A DNA stretch of 64,000 nucleotides, from assembly GCA_024280945.1 (NCBI GenBank), contig JAMXLO010000146.1:1-64000 (forward strand). The letters run 5' to 3'. Origin of the DNA: Acetobacteraceae bacterium (GTDB taxonomy: Bacteria; Pseudomonadota; Alphaproteobacteria; Acetobacterales; Acetobacteraceae). Shown one piece after another: positions 57,445 to 64,000 of the stretch (positions are counted from its first letter, which is position 1; each line of letters starts with the position of its first letter). The translations under genes and the position numbers were made by a program. Under the pieces are notes generated by a model. It had not been told where the DNA came from and did not search any database. It saw only the letters and a program-made list of their open reading frames with translations.

Positions 57445-58332
57445 TCAGGCCGGCACGGCGGTCGCCACCAATTGCCGTAACCGCGCCGCCCCCGACGGCC
57501 CTTTCAACGCATCGCGCCAACTCGTCTCGGCTACGCGCTGGTGCGCGGCGATCGCCTCGTCAGCCCCAGTGATCATGGCGACGCCGGTATGCGAGGAAGG
57601 ATGCGTATCAGACCGGAATGGATTGATCGCCAGACTAACTCGATCCCGAGCGCGCAGGATCTTGAATGCTGAGGATGGCTCCGCTCCGGTGAGCAGACCG
57701 AATTGCAGTCCCATCGGCTCGGTTTCCATCAGCGCAGCCATGTTCTCGACCTCGGTGACCGCCACGTCGCGGCAGATCCGGCGCACCCGTTCCGAGACAT
57801 TGATTCCGCCGGCGACACCGGCTTCCAACAGCCGCTGAACCGAGGACAGCGACACCATGGCGATGATCCCCGGCCGCCGCATCGCGTACATGCGCTTGCG
57901 GGCAGCGAGGATGCCCATGACCTGCTCGGCCATCGATCGCATCGAAGTCCGCTCGACGGACGCCTGATCGGCGGCCTCCTCGAATGCCTCGCCAAGGGCA
58001 CTATCGTAGGCATCTGACGTGGTCAGATAGCAGATCGGGCCGTAGAGCTGCAGGATCTGGTCGGCCGTCTCCTCGATCTGCCGGATACGCTCAAAGTATC
58101 CGATTGGCCGGTTGTAATACTCGACACCAATCCCCAGCAGCGAGAGCGGTGAGATCTTCAGCAGCTCGGCCAGGCGCTTGATGGTATCAAGCTTGATCAC
58201 CTCGCCCTTTTCATAGCGATAAAGCGCGGCGCGCGAGACGCCCAGGCGCGCGGCGATCTCCTCTGCACGCAACCCGGACTCCAGCCTATAGGCGCGCAGC
58301 TGCTGACCGATCTCAGTGAAACGCATTGACAT
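57445..58332 (-). CDS. XRE-family transcriptional regulator with long effector domain
   Basis: The 295-residue protein has an N-terminal helix-turn-helix (about residues 5-60, with LRAEEIAARLGVSRAALYRYEKG as its core). A long C-terminal domain follows, with YFERIRQIEETADQILQLYG and MYAMRRPGIIAMVSLSSVQRL, and no recognised fold. ATG 58332 follows a GGGGGA site. It lies 151 bp downstream of garR on the same strand and may regulate the hyi-garR unit, but it could equally control the Nudix gene. The target is not shown by sequence. Confidence 0.86.
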   Translation of the reverse strand: MSMRFTEIGQQLRAYRLESGLRAEEIAARLGVSRAALYRYEKGEVIKLDTIKRLAELLKISPLSLLGIGVEYYNRPIGYFERIRQIEETADQILQLYGPICYLTTSDAYDSALGEAFEEAADQASVERTSMRSMAEQVMGILAARKRMYAMRRPGIIAMVSLSSVQRLLEAGVAGGINVSERVRRICRDVAVTEVENMAALMETEPMGLQFGLLTGAEPSSAFKILRARDRVSLAINPFRSDTHPSSHTGVAMITGADEAIAAHQRVAETSWRDALKGPSGAARLRQLVATAVPA

Positions 58333-58483
58333 CCGGCCATCCCCCATCGGCCTGTGGCCGCAACCCCGGCGCGAATCACCGGAGTCTCAGAATCGGCACA
58401 GCGGGTCTAGCTTATGGCCAGCACGCTCGGAATTTCAATCCCTGTCCACCTGCTGCGACTCGCCGCCACAGAGGGGCACCAGA

Positions 58484-59371
58484 TCATTTCTTGTCCCGAA
58501 TAGAAAAGTCGGCAAGGCCTTCGATCGCCAGGATCAGAGCCGAATGGTCCAGGTCCGCCCCGCCGTGCGCTGCACAGGACGAGAACATCTGCTGGGCGAC
58601 CGCGGTGTTGGGCAGCGAGAGGTTGAGTTCCTTTGCCGCGGACATCGCCAGGTTGAGGTCTTTCTGGTGAAGCCGGATCCGGAAGCCTGGATTGAACGAG
58701 CCGTTGAGCATGCGCTCGGCGTGCACTTCCAGAATGCGAGAGGAGGCGAACCCACCCATCAACGCCTGTCGCACCTTGGCCGGGTCCGCACCGGCGCGCG
58801 CGGCGAACACCAACGCCTCCGCACAGGCCTGGATGTTGAGCGCAACGATGATCTGGTTCGCTACCTTGCAGGTCTGGCCATCGCCGTTTTCAGACCCGAC
58901 ATGGGTGATGTTCTTACCCATCAATTCGAACAACGGCTTCGCTTTCGCGAACGCCTTCTCGGGGCCGCCGACCATGATGGTGAGCGTCGCCTGCTTCGCC
59001 CCCACCTCGCCGCCCGACACCGGGGCATCGAGGTAGTCGCAGCCAAGCGCATTGATCTTCTTGGCAAACTCCTTGGTGGCGATCGGGCTGATCGAGGACA
59101 TGTCGATCACCAGCGTGCCGGGCTTCAGTCCTTCGGCGACACCGTTCGGCGAGAACAGCACGTTCTGCACGTCCGGTGTGTCCGGAACCATCAGGATCAC
59201 GACTTCCGACTTCTGGGCGACTGTCTTGCCATCAGCCACGACCTCGGCGGCGGCACGAATGTCGTCGGCGAGCGAGGCGCGGTCATAGACCACGAGCGAA
59301 TGCTGTGCGTTATGCAGGTTCAGCGCCATGGGCCGGCCCATGATGCCAAGGCCGACAAATCCGATCTTCAT
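58484..59371 (-). CDS. garR: 2-Hydroxy-3-oxopropionate (tartronate semialdehyde) reductase
   Basis: The 295-residue beta-hydroxyacid dehydrogenase has the NAD(P) site IGFVGLGIMGRPMALNL at the start, FLDAPVSGG-type sequence (here YLDAPVSGGEVGA, residues 113-125), and the catalytic lysine K169 in GQTCKVANQII. It reduces tartronate semialdehyde to glycerate in the glycerate pathway. AGGAGG lies 6 bp before ATG 59371. The gene follows hyi by 97 bp, a gap with a CCGGGC/GCCCGG hairpin at 59433-59448. Glyoxylate carboligase is not in the window. Confidence 0.92.
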   Translation of the reverse strand: MKIGFVGLGIMGRPMALNLHNAQHSLVVYDRASLADDIRAAAEVVADGKTVAQKSEVVILMVPDTPDVQNVLFSPNGVAEGLKPGTLVIDMSSISPIATKEFAKKINALGCDYLDAPVSGGEVGAKQATLTIMVGGPEKAFAKAKPLFELMGKNITHVGSENGDGQTCKVANQIIVALNIQACAEALVFAARAGADPAKVRQALMGGFASSRILEVHAERMLNGSFNPGFRIRLHQKDLNLAMSAAKELNLSLPNTAVAQQMFSSCAAHGGADLDHSALILAIEGLADFSIRDKK

Positions 59372-59468
59372 GCAGTGCCTCCTCTGATTCCTCGCGAGAT
59401 GGCCGGATCAGTCCAGCCATGACGGGAAAAGACCGGGCTGCCGCCCGGAACCAAATTCGAGGGCCGGC

Positions 59469-60248
59469 TCAGACGCCGAATTCCTCGCGCCACTTGAGGC
59501 CGGCAACCGTGTCGCCGGACGGGCGGTATTCGCAGCCGACCCAGCCGCGATAGCCGAGTTCATCCATGCGACGGAACACGAACCGCCAGCCGATCTCCCC
59601 GGTGCCGGGTTCATTGCGCGCCGGCACGTCGGCGATCTGCATATGCGCGATCACCGGCATGAATTGCTCCATGCGCTTCGTGATGTCGCCCTCGGTTGTC
59701 TGACAGTGATAGACGTCGAACTGAAGCCCCAGCCGGTCCCTCCCGATCGCCTCCACCACCGCCGCTCCCTGCGCCTCGGTGTTCAGGAAATACCCAGGCA
59801 TGTCGCGGTGATTGATCGGCTCGATCACCAACTTCACTCCGACGGCCTGCGCCCGCTCGGCCGCCCAGGCCAGGTTAGCGGCATAGAGGCTGCCGGCGGT
59901 CACCTGCGGGACATCTGACGGCACAATGCCGGCCATGCAGTGCACCAGCTTGCAGCCCAGCGCGCCGGCATAATCGAGCGCCTGCTTCACGCCATCGCGG
60001 AACTCCGCCTGCCGGCCGGGTAGACTGGCGGTTCCGCGCTCGCCTGTGCCCCAGTCACCGGGGGGCATATTGAACAATGCCTGGGTCAGCCCTTCGCCAT
60101 CCAGCCGCTTGCGTATTTCGCCGGCAGGATGTTCGTAGGGGAACAGGAATTCCACAGCGTCGAAGCGCGCCTTGCGTGCCGCGGCGAAGCGGTCGAGGAA
60201 CGGAGCCTCGTTGAACATCATCGATAGGTTTGCGGCCAAGCGCGGCAT
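59469..60248 (-). CDS. hyi: Hydroxypyruvate isomerase
   Basis: The 259-residue TIM-barrel enzyme has MPRLAANLSMMFNEAPFLDRF at its start, FPYEHPAGEIRKRL, NMPPGDWGTGERGTAS near residue 83, and the metal-ligand region VIEPINHRDMPGYFLN and QFDVYH. These are hallmarks of Hyi, which interconverts hydroxypyruvate and tartronate semialdehyde. ATG 60248 has GGAGGG 7 bp upstream; the in-frame extension to 60557 reads as antisense of the neighbouring gene and was rejected. It forms a unit with garR. Confidence 0.92.
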   Translation of the reverse strand: MPRLAANLSMMFNEAPFLDRFAAARKARFDAVEFLFPYEHPAGEIRKRLDGEGLTQALFNMPPGDWGTGERGTASLPGRQAEFRDGVKQALDYAGALGCKLVHCMAGIVPSDVPQVTAGSLYAANLAWAAERAQAVGVKLVIEPINHRDMPGYFLNTEAQGAAVVEAIGRDRLGLQFDVYHCQTTEGDITKRMEQFMPVIAHMQIADVPARNEPGTGEIGWRFVFRRMDELGYRGWVGCEYRPSGDTVAGLKWREEFGV

Positions 60249-60309
60249 CGCGGACCCTCCCCGTAAAGGCGACGGGAAGCTACAAGCGGGCGGGGAGATT
60301 GACCAGCGG

Positions 60310-61362
60310 ATGACCGCGGAACGGATGCTGTTGGCGTTGCTGCTCGGCGGCATCGGTGTCGGCTGCGTGCTGGTGCTGTACCCGTTCTTCTCAGCACTGC
60401 TATGGGCTGGGATCCTGGTGTTCACCACCTGGCCCGTGTGCGACTGGCTCCACCAGCAGCTCCGGCTGGGTCGCGCCGCCGCCGCTGGCGTGATGGTGGC
60501 GCTGACCGCTGTGACGATCGTGCTGCCACTGGCGCTCGCCGCCCCGAGTGGTGCCAACGATGTGAACCAGCTGCGCGGCGTGATCGACGACGCGCTGCGT
60601 GCCGGGCTCCCCGACGCTCCGGACTGGGTCTACGCAATTCCCGCCGTAGGGCAAACGCTCGGCGATCTGTGGAACCGCTGGGCCGCGGACATCAGCGTCA
60701 TGGTCGAGGCGCTGGGTCCCTATGTCGGCATCCTGCTCGAGGGTGGGTTGGGTCTGCTGCTGGGCCTCGCCAACGGCGTGCTGCTGTTCATCCTGGCGCT
60801 GTTCATTGCCTTCTTCTTCTATCTGTACGGCGAGCCGATCGCGGCGCGGCTGAGCCTGATCCTGCACCGGATCGCCGGGGCCCAGGCCGAACGGCTGATT
60901 GTCATCACCCATGCGACGGTGCGCGGGGTGGTGTACGGCATCCTGCTGACGGCGATCGTGCAAGGCATCCTGACCGCGTTCGGCCTGTGGCTGTCCGGTG
61001 TGCCACGGCCGGTGCTGCTGGGCGCCGTTGCCGGCTTTATCTCGGTATTGCCGATCGGTGCACCGGTGGTCTGGATTCCAGCAGCACTCTGGCTGCTGAG
61101 CAGTGGCCATATCGGCTGGGGCGTCTTCCTCGCGGTTTACGGGGTCGTCGCTGTGTCGGGAGCGGATTCGGTGATCCGCCCATGGTTCATCGCACGCGGC
61201 GCGCAGCTGCCGTTCGTGCTGACTGTACTCGGCGTACTGGGTGGTGCGATCGCATTCGGCCTTCTGGGCATCTTTCTTGGCCCAGTGCTGCTGGGCATCG
61301 GATATACGTTGGTGAATGAGTGGGCGGTCAGCGACACCAGCGTTGTCGCGGCGGATGAGTGA
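60310..61362 (+). CDS. AI-2E-family transporter
   Basis: The 350-residue membrane protein has about eight hydrophobic segments, the first at LLALLLGGIGVGCVLVLYPFF, and the AI-2E family's late FISVLPIGAPVVWIPAALWLL and GADSVIRPWFIARGAQLPFVLTVLGVLGG. Members export various small molecules or ions and only a few carry autoinducer-2. The start MTAERMLL at 60310 has no strong ribosome-binding site. It is divergent from hyi, 61 bp away. Confidence 0.9.
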   Translation: MTAERMLLALLLGGIGVGCVLVLYPFFSALLWAGILVFTTWPVCDWLHQQLRLGRAAAAGVMVALTAVTIVLPLALAAPSGANDVNQLRGVIDDALRAGLPDAPDWVYAIPAVGQTLGDLWNRWAADISVMVEALGPYVGILLEGGLGLLLGLANGVLLFILALFIAFFFYLYGEPIAARLSLILHRIAGAQAERLIVITHATVRGVVYGILLTAIVQGILTAFGLWLSGVPRPVLLGAVAGFISVLPIGAPVVWIPAALWLLSSGHIGWGVFLAVYGVVAVSGADSVIRPWFIARGAQLPFVLTVLGVLGGAIAFGLLGIFLGPVLLGIGYTLVNEWAVSDTSVVAADE

Positions 61363-61514
61363 CGCCAGCCGAGCATGCGCATCAGCGGGCGTCGGTTAGT
61401 TCCCTGCCCATTTTCGAGCGCCTTCGCGCCTAGTACAAGCGGCGTCGTCCTCGGTCTGCTGACGGATTAGCCTCAGTGGACCGCATCATCGGCTCAGCAT
61501 AGGGAGGATTAGAC

Positions 61515-62375
61515 ATGCACTGGACCGACCGACGTGAACGTTTCCGCGCCGCCCTTGCCGGCGATCAATGCATCCATCCCGGCTCGGTGTTCGATCCGAT
61601 TTCCGCACGCATCGCGGAAGAACTTGGGTTCGAGGTCGGCATGTTTGCTGGCTCTATCGCCTCCTTCACCGTGCTGGGCGCACCCGATCTCATTGTATTG
61701 ACGCTGAGCGAATTTGCTGCACAGGCGTACCGCATCAACCGTGCCGGGAAACTGCCACTTCTGGTGGATGCCGATCATGGCTACGGCAACGCGCTCAACG
61801 TCATGCGTACGGTGCAGGAACTCGAGACGGTGGGTGTCGCCGCTATGTGCATCGAGGACACGTTGCTGCCACGTGCCTATGGGGAAAAGAAGCCGAGCCT
61901 GATTTCGCTCGATGAGGGCGTGGGCAAGATGCGAGCGGCGATTGCGGCGCGCGAAGATCCATCATTCGTCATTGTCGGTCGCACAAGCGCGGCAGCCATC
62001 AATGGCACCGACGATGTCCTTCGCCGTGCCAAGGCCTATGAGGCGGCGGGGGTCGATGCGTTGTTCTTTGCCGGCGGCATGACGCGCCAGCAGCTCGATG
62101 CGATTTCGGACACCGTAAAGCTGCCGTTGATGCTTGGCGGTTCGGGGCGCGAACTGCAGGACCGCGATTATCTGGCAAGCCGCCGCGTTCGGATTGCACT
62201 GCAGGGCCACCAACCGTTCTCCGCAGCAGTGCAGGCTGTGTACGACACGCTGAAGGCATTACGCGAGGGCACCAAGCCGAGCGATCTGCAGGGCATCGCC
62301 TCAGCCGAAACGATGCGACGCGTCACGCGCGACGGCGATTACAAGAGCTGGACGGAAAGGTTCCTGGGAGGCTGA
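61515..62375 (+). CDS. Isocitrate lyase/PEP mutase-family oxaloacetate decarboxylase-like enzyme
   Basis: The 286-residue TIM-barrel enzyme has GSVFDPISARIAEELGFEVGMFAGSIAS near residue 25, the metal site DADHGYGNALNV near residue 84, and CIEDTLLPRAYGEKKPS near residue 116. This pattern matches the PA4872-like oxaloacetate decarboxylases better than methylisocitrate lyases, which have KKCGH at the active loop. GGGAGG lies upstream of ATG 61515. It stands alone between the AI-2E-type gene and the convergent thioesterase gene. Confidence 0.89.
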   Translation: MHWTDRRERFRAALAGDQCIHPGSVFDPISARIAEELGFEVGMFAGSIASFTVLGAPDLIVLTLSEFAAQAYRINRAGKLPLLVDADHGYGNALNVMRTVQELETVGVAAMCIEDTLLPRAYGEKKPSLISLDEGVGKMRAAIAAREDPSFVIVGRTSAAAINGTDDVLRRAKAYEAAGVDALFFAGGMTRQQLDAISDTVKLPLMLGGSGRELQDRDYLASRRVRIALQGHQPFSAAVQAVYDTLKALREGTKPSDLQGIASAETMRRVTRDGDYKSWTERFLGG

Positions 62376-62390
62376 GGCCTCCCGTCTTCC

Positions 62391-62873
62391 TCATGGCATT
62401 CTTGCTCCACCCGGCATTGCGATCCGGCGACCCGTACCCTCTGGCGCTGGCCGGTCCCCGCAGGCTCGCACGGCGGCGCTGATCTTCTTCAACAGATCGG
62501 CAGGGAATGGAGCGACCCGCCGTACCGACATATCGATATGCAGCGCGATCAGCTCCTGCGCGGCCACCCGATGGCCGTGCTCCGCATGGAACATTTCATG
62601 GAAATAGTGCAATCGCTTGGTGTCCGCACCCAGCAGATACGGCACCACGCGCACCCGCTCCCCCACGCGGACCTCACGCTCGTACAACGTGTGCGTCTCA
62701 GCGGTGAAAGTCGAATTGCCGGTCGCCTCGCGATAGGCCTGCCCTATGCCGAGAGCGTCATACAACAGGTCGGTCGCCTGATCGAACAGCACGACGTAAT
62801 AGGCCAGGTTCAAGTGACCATTGGCATCGATCCACTCCGGCAGCACCAGGCCTTCAAGCTGCGGCATTTCCAT
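62391..62873 (-). CDS. Hotdog-fold acyl-CoA thioesterase
   Basis: The 160-residue protein has the 4-hydroxybenzoyl-CoA thioesterase pattern: VLPEWIDANGHLNLAYYVVLFDQATDLL near residue 11, with the conserved D-x-N-x-H, and THTLYEREVRVGERVRVVPYL. Similar proteins hydrolyse betainyl-CoA or medium-chain acyl-CoA. ATG 62873 (MEMPQLEGLV) has no clear ribosome-binding site; upstream in-frame starts are possible. It is divergent from the efflux gene, 52 bp away, which is a typical place for shared control. Confidence 0.86.
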   Translation of the reverse strand: MEMPQLEGLVLPEWIDANGHLNLAYYVVLFDQATDLLYDALGIGQAYREATGNSTFTAETHTLYEREVRVGERVRVVPYLLGADTKRLHYFHEMFHAEHGHRVAAQELIALHIDMSVRRVAPFPADLLKKISAAVRACGDRPAPEGTGRRIAMPGGARMP

Positions 62874-62925
62874 CGGCGGCACATTGTTGACGAACTGACC
62901 CAGGGTCAAGCACACAGCAGACAAC

Positions 62926-64000
62926 ATGTCAGAAGTCCGGGTCGGACAGATGGGGGTGACCGACGGGTTGCCTCCGCGAGAGCGGCGGCGTGCCATGCTC
63001 GCCGTGGCGATCGCCATTGCGATGTCTGTCCTCGTCACGTCGCTTGCCAACATTGCGCTGCCGACCATCGCACATGACCTGAACGCAACGCCTGCGGCCT
63101 CGATCTGGGTGGTGAACGCCTACCAGCTCGCGGTCACCGTCACGCTGCTGCCCTTTGCCTCGATCGGCGACATCTATGGCCACCGGCGCGTCTATATCTG
63201 GGGCCTTGCGGTCTACACCGCTGCATCCTTGTTATGCGCGATCGCGCCCTCGCTGCCAGTCCTGGTGATCGGACGGGTGCTGCAGGGTTTCGGCGGCGCC
63301 GGCATCATGAGCGTCAACGGTGCCCTGGTGCGCTTCATTTTCCCGCGCAACGAGCTGGGACGAGGGATCGGCTTCAACGCACTGGTCGTCGCCGGATCAT
63401 CGGCCGCCGGTCCATCCGTCGCCGCCGCTGTGATGTCGGTGTTCTCCTGGCCTTGGCTGTTCGCGCTGCAGGTGCCTGCCGGTATCGCCGCCCTCTGGAT
63501 GTCGCATCGCTTCCTGCCGTCGACCCCACGCACGAATCACTCATTCGATCCTCTCAGCGCGGTCATGAATGCCGTGACCTTCGGGCTGTTCATCACTGCG
63601 CTGGATGGCATCGGGCGCGGGCAAGGCGCCGCTACGGTGCTGATCGAACTCGGTGTCAGCATCACCGTCGGCTGGTTCTTCGTGCACCGGCAATACACCT
63701 TGCCGGCGCCGATGCTGCCGGTCGATCTATTCCGTCGGCCGGTCTTCGCGCTGTCGGTGGCGACGGCGATCTGCGCACACGCTGCGCAGCTTGTCGCCTT
63801 TGTCGCACTGCCATTCTACTTTCAGTACGTCAGTGGCCTCTCGCCGATCCAGATCGGCATATTGATCACGCCATGGCCCGCCGCATTGGTCGTAATGGCA
63901 CCGATCGCTGGACGTCTGGCCGACCGCTACTCGGCGGGCCTGCTCGGAGGGCTCGGGCTTTTCGTCATGACGCTGGGTCTGTTGTTGGTTCTGTTCCTGC
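62926..64000 (+). CDS. Drug-efflux MFS transporter of the DHA2 (EmrB/QacA) type, partial
   Basis: The frame opens at ATG 62926 and runs off the right window edge, giving about 358 codons. It has TM1 with MLAVAIAIAMSVLVTSLANIALPTIA, then SIWVVNAYQLAVTV and LLPFASIGDIYGHRRVYIWG (motif A), VIGRVLQGFGGAGIMSVNGALV (motif C region), and at least nine hydrophobic segments by the edge. DHA2 transporters have 14 segments and expel drugs or organic ions with protons. No strong ribosome-binding site is seen, so an ATG at 62950 is also possible. Confidence 0.9.
   Translation, partial: MSEVRVGQMGVTDGLPPRERRRAMLAVAIAIAMSVLVTSLANIALPTIAHDLNATPAASIWVVNAYQLAVTVTLLPFASIGDIYGHRRVYIWGLAVYTAASLLCAIAPSLPVLVIGRVLQGFGGAGIMSVNGALVRFIFPRNELGRGIGFNALVVAGSSAAGPSVAAAVMSVFSWPWLFALQVPAGIAALWMSHRFLPSTPRTNHSFDPLSAVMNAVTFGLFITALDGIGRGQGAATVLIELGVSITVGWFFVHRQYTLPAPMLPVDLFRRPVFALSVATAICAHAAQLVAFVALPFYFQYVSGLSPIQIGILITPWPAALVVMAPIAGRLADRYSAGLLGGLGLFVMTLGLLLVLFL

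Overview
The window is GC-rich, densely coded DNA from an alphaproteobacterium, most likely an Acetobacteraceae/Rhodospirillales member. The main reasons are the purC-purS-purQ-purL-bolA-grxD block typical of alphaproteobacteria, a DUF3035 lipoprotein, GluQRS, a fused LivM-LivG transporter protein, and several proteins that look like acetobacteral families. That is a judgement from gene content, not a computed placement. No rRNA, tRNA, CRISPR array, intact insertion sequence or phage gene was seen.

Layout. 1-3.3 kb: a molybdenum hydroxylase operon of the form II CO-dehydrogenase-like type (coxS-coxL-coxM), cut by the left window edge. 3.4-4.1 kb: a PIN toxin with a twice-frameshifted HTH antitoxin. 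4.2-8.0 kb: a dipeptide/oligopeptide-type ABC operon (dppB-C-D-F) with no binding protein. 8.3-12.3 kb: a small surface-polysaccharide cluster (GtrA, undecaprenyl-phosphate sugar transferase, two family 2 glycosyltransferases, a WecG/TagA enzyme). 12.4-13.4 kb: threonine aldolase. 13.5-18.7 kb: a complete branched-chain amino-acid-type ABC operon (livK-H-MG-F). 18.8-21.7 kb: a DUF1028 protein, a Rieske oxygenase and a DUF421 protein. 21.7-27.0 kb: a second, complete peptide-type ABC operon with a double ATPase. 27.2-33.5 kb: mixed single genes (Tat-exported amidohydrolase, lipoprotein, GluQRS, esterase, LysR with two pirins, HNH nuclease).

33.6-42.6 kb is the most unusual stretch. A phosphotransferase-fold kinase, a divergent enolase paralogue, a 2-hydroxyacid dehydrogenase and an orphan PotI-like permease are tightly packed or translationally coupled. 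Two tandem aspartate-aminotransferase paralogues follow, then a decayed flavin disulfide reductase and a double-GNAT protein. 42.8-48.5 kb is the purine block, interrupted by an antisense Uma2 nuclease gene and by a small secreted Rap1a-like gene. 48.6-52.6 kb holds an NRDE protein, small uncharacterised genes, a leaderless binding-protein-like gene and a cyclase-family hydrolase. 52.9-55.9 kb holds sulfur amino-acid enzymes (MetC, SseA), a TonB-receptor remnant and a flavin-binding protein. 56-60.2 kb is a same-strand run with AlaX, a Nudix hydrolase, an XRE regulator, and hydroxypyruvate isomerase with tartronate semialdehyde reductase. The right end has an AI-2E-type transporter, an oxaloacetate-decarboxylase-like enzyme, a thioesterase and a drug-efflux MFS protein cut by the edge.

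The overall picture is a soil or plant-associated heterotroph invested in uptake (three ABC operons plus orphan parts) and organic-acid metabolism. Several genes show real or apparent decay: the antitoxin, the disulfide reductase, the TonB receptor and perhaps a small ORF near 50.0 kb. Palindromic repeats sit repeatedly in 5' leaders.
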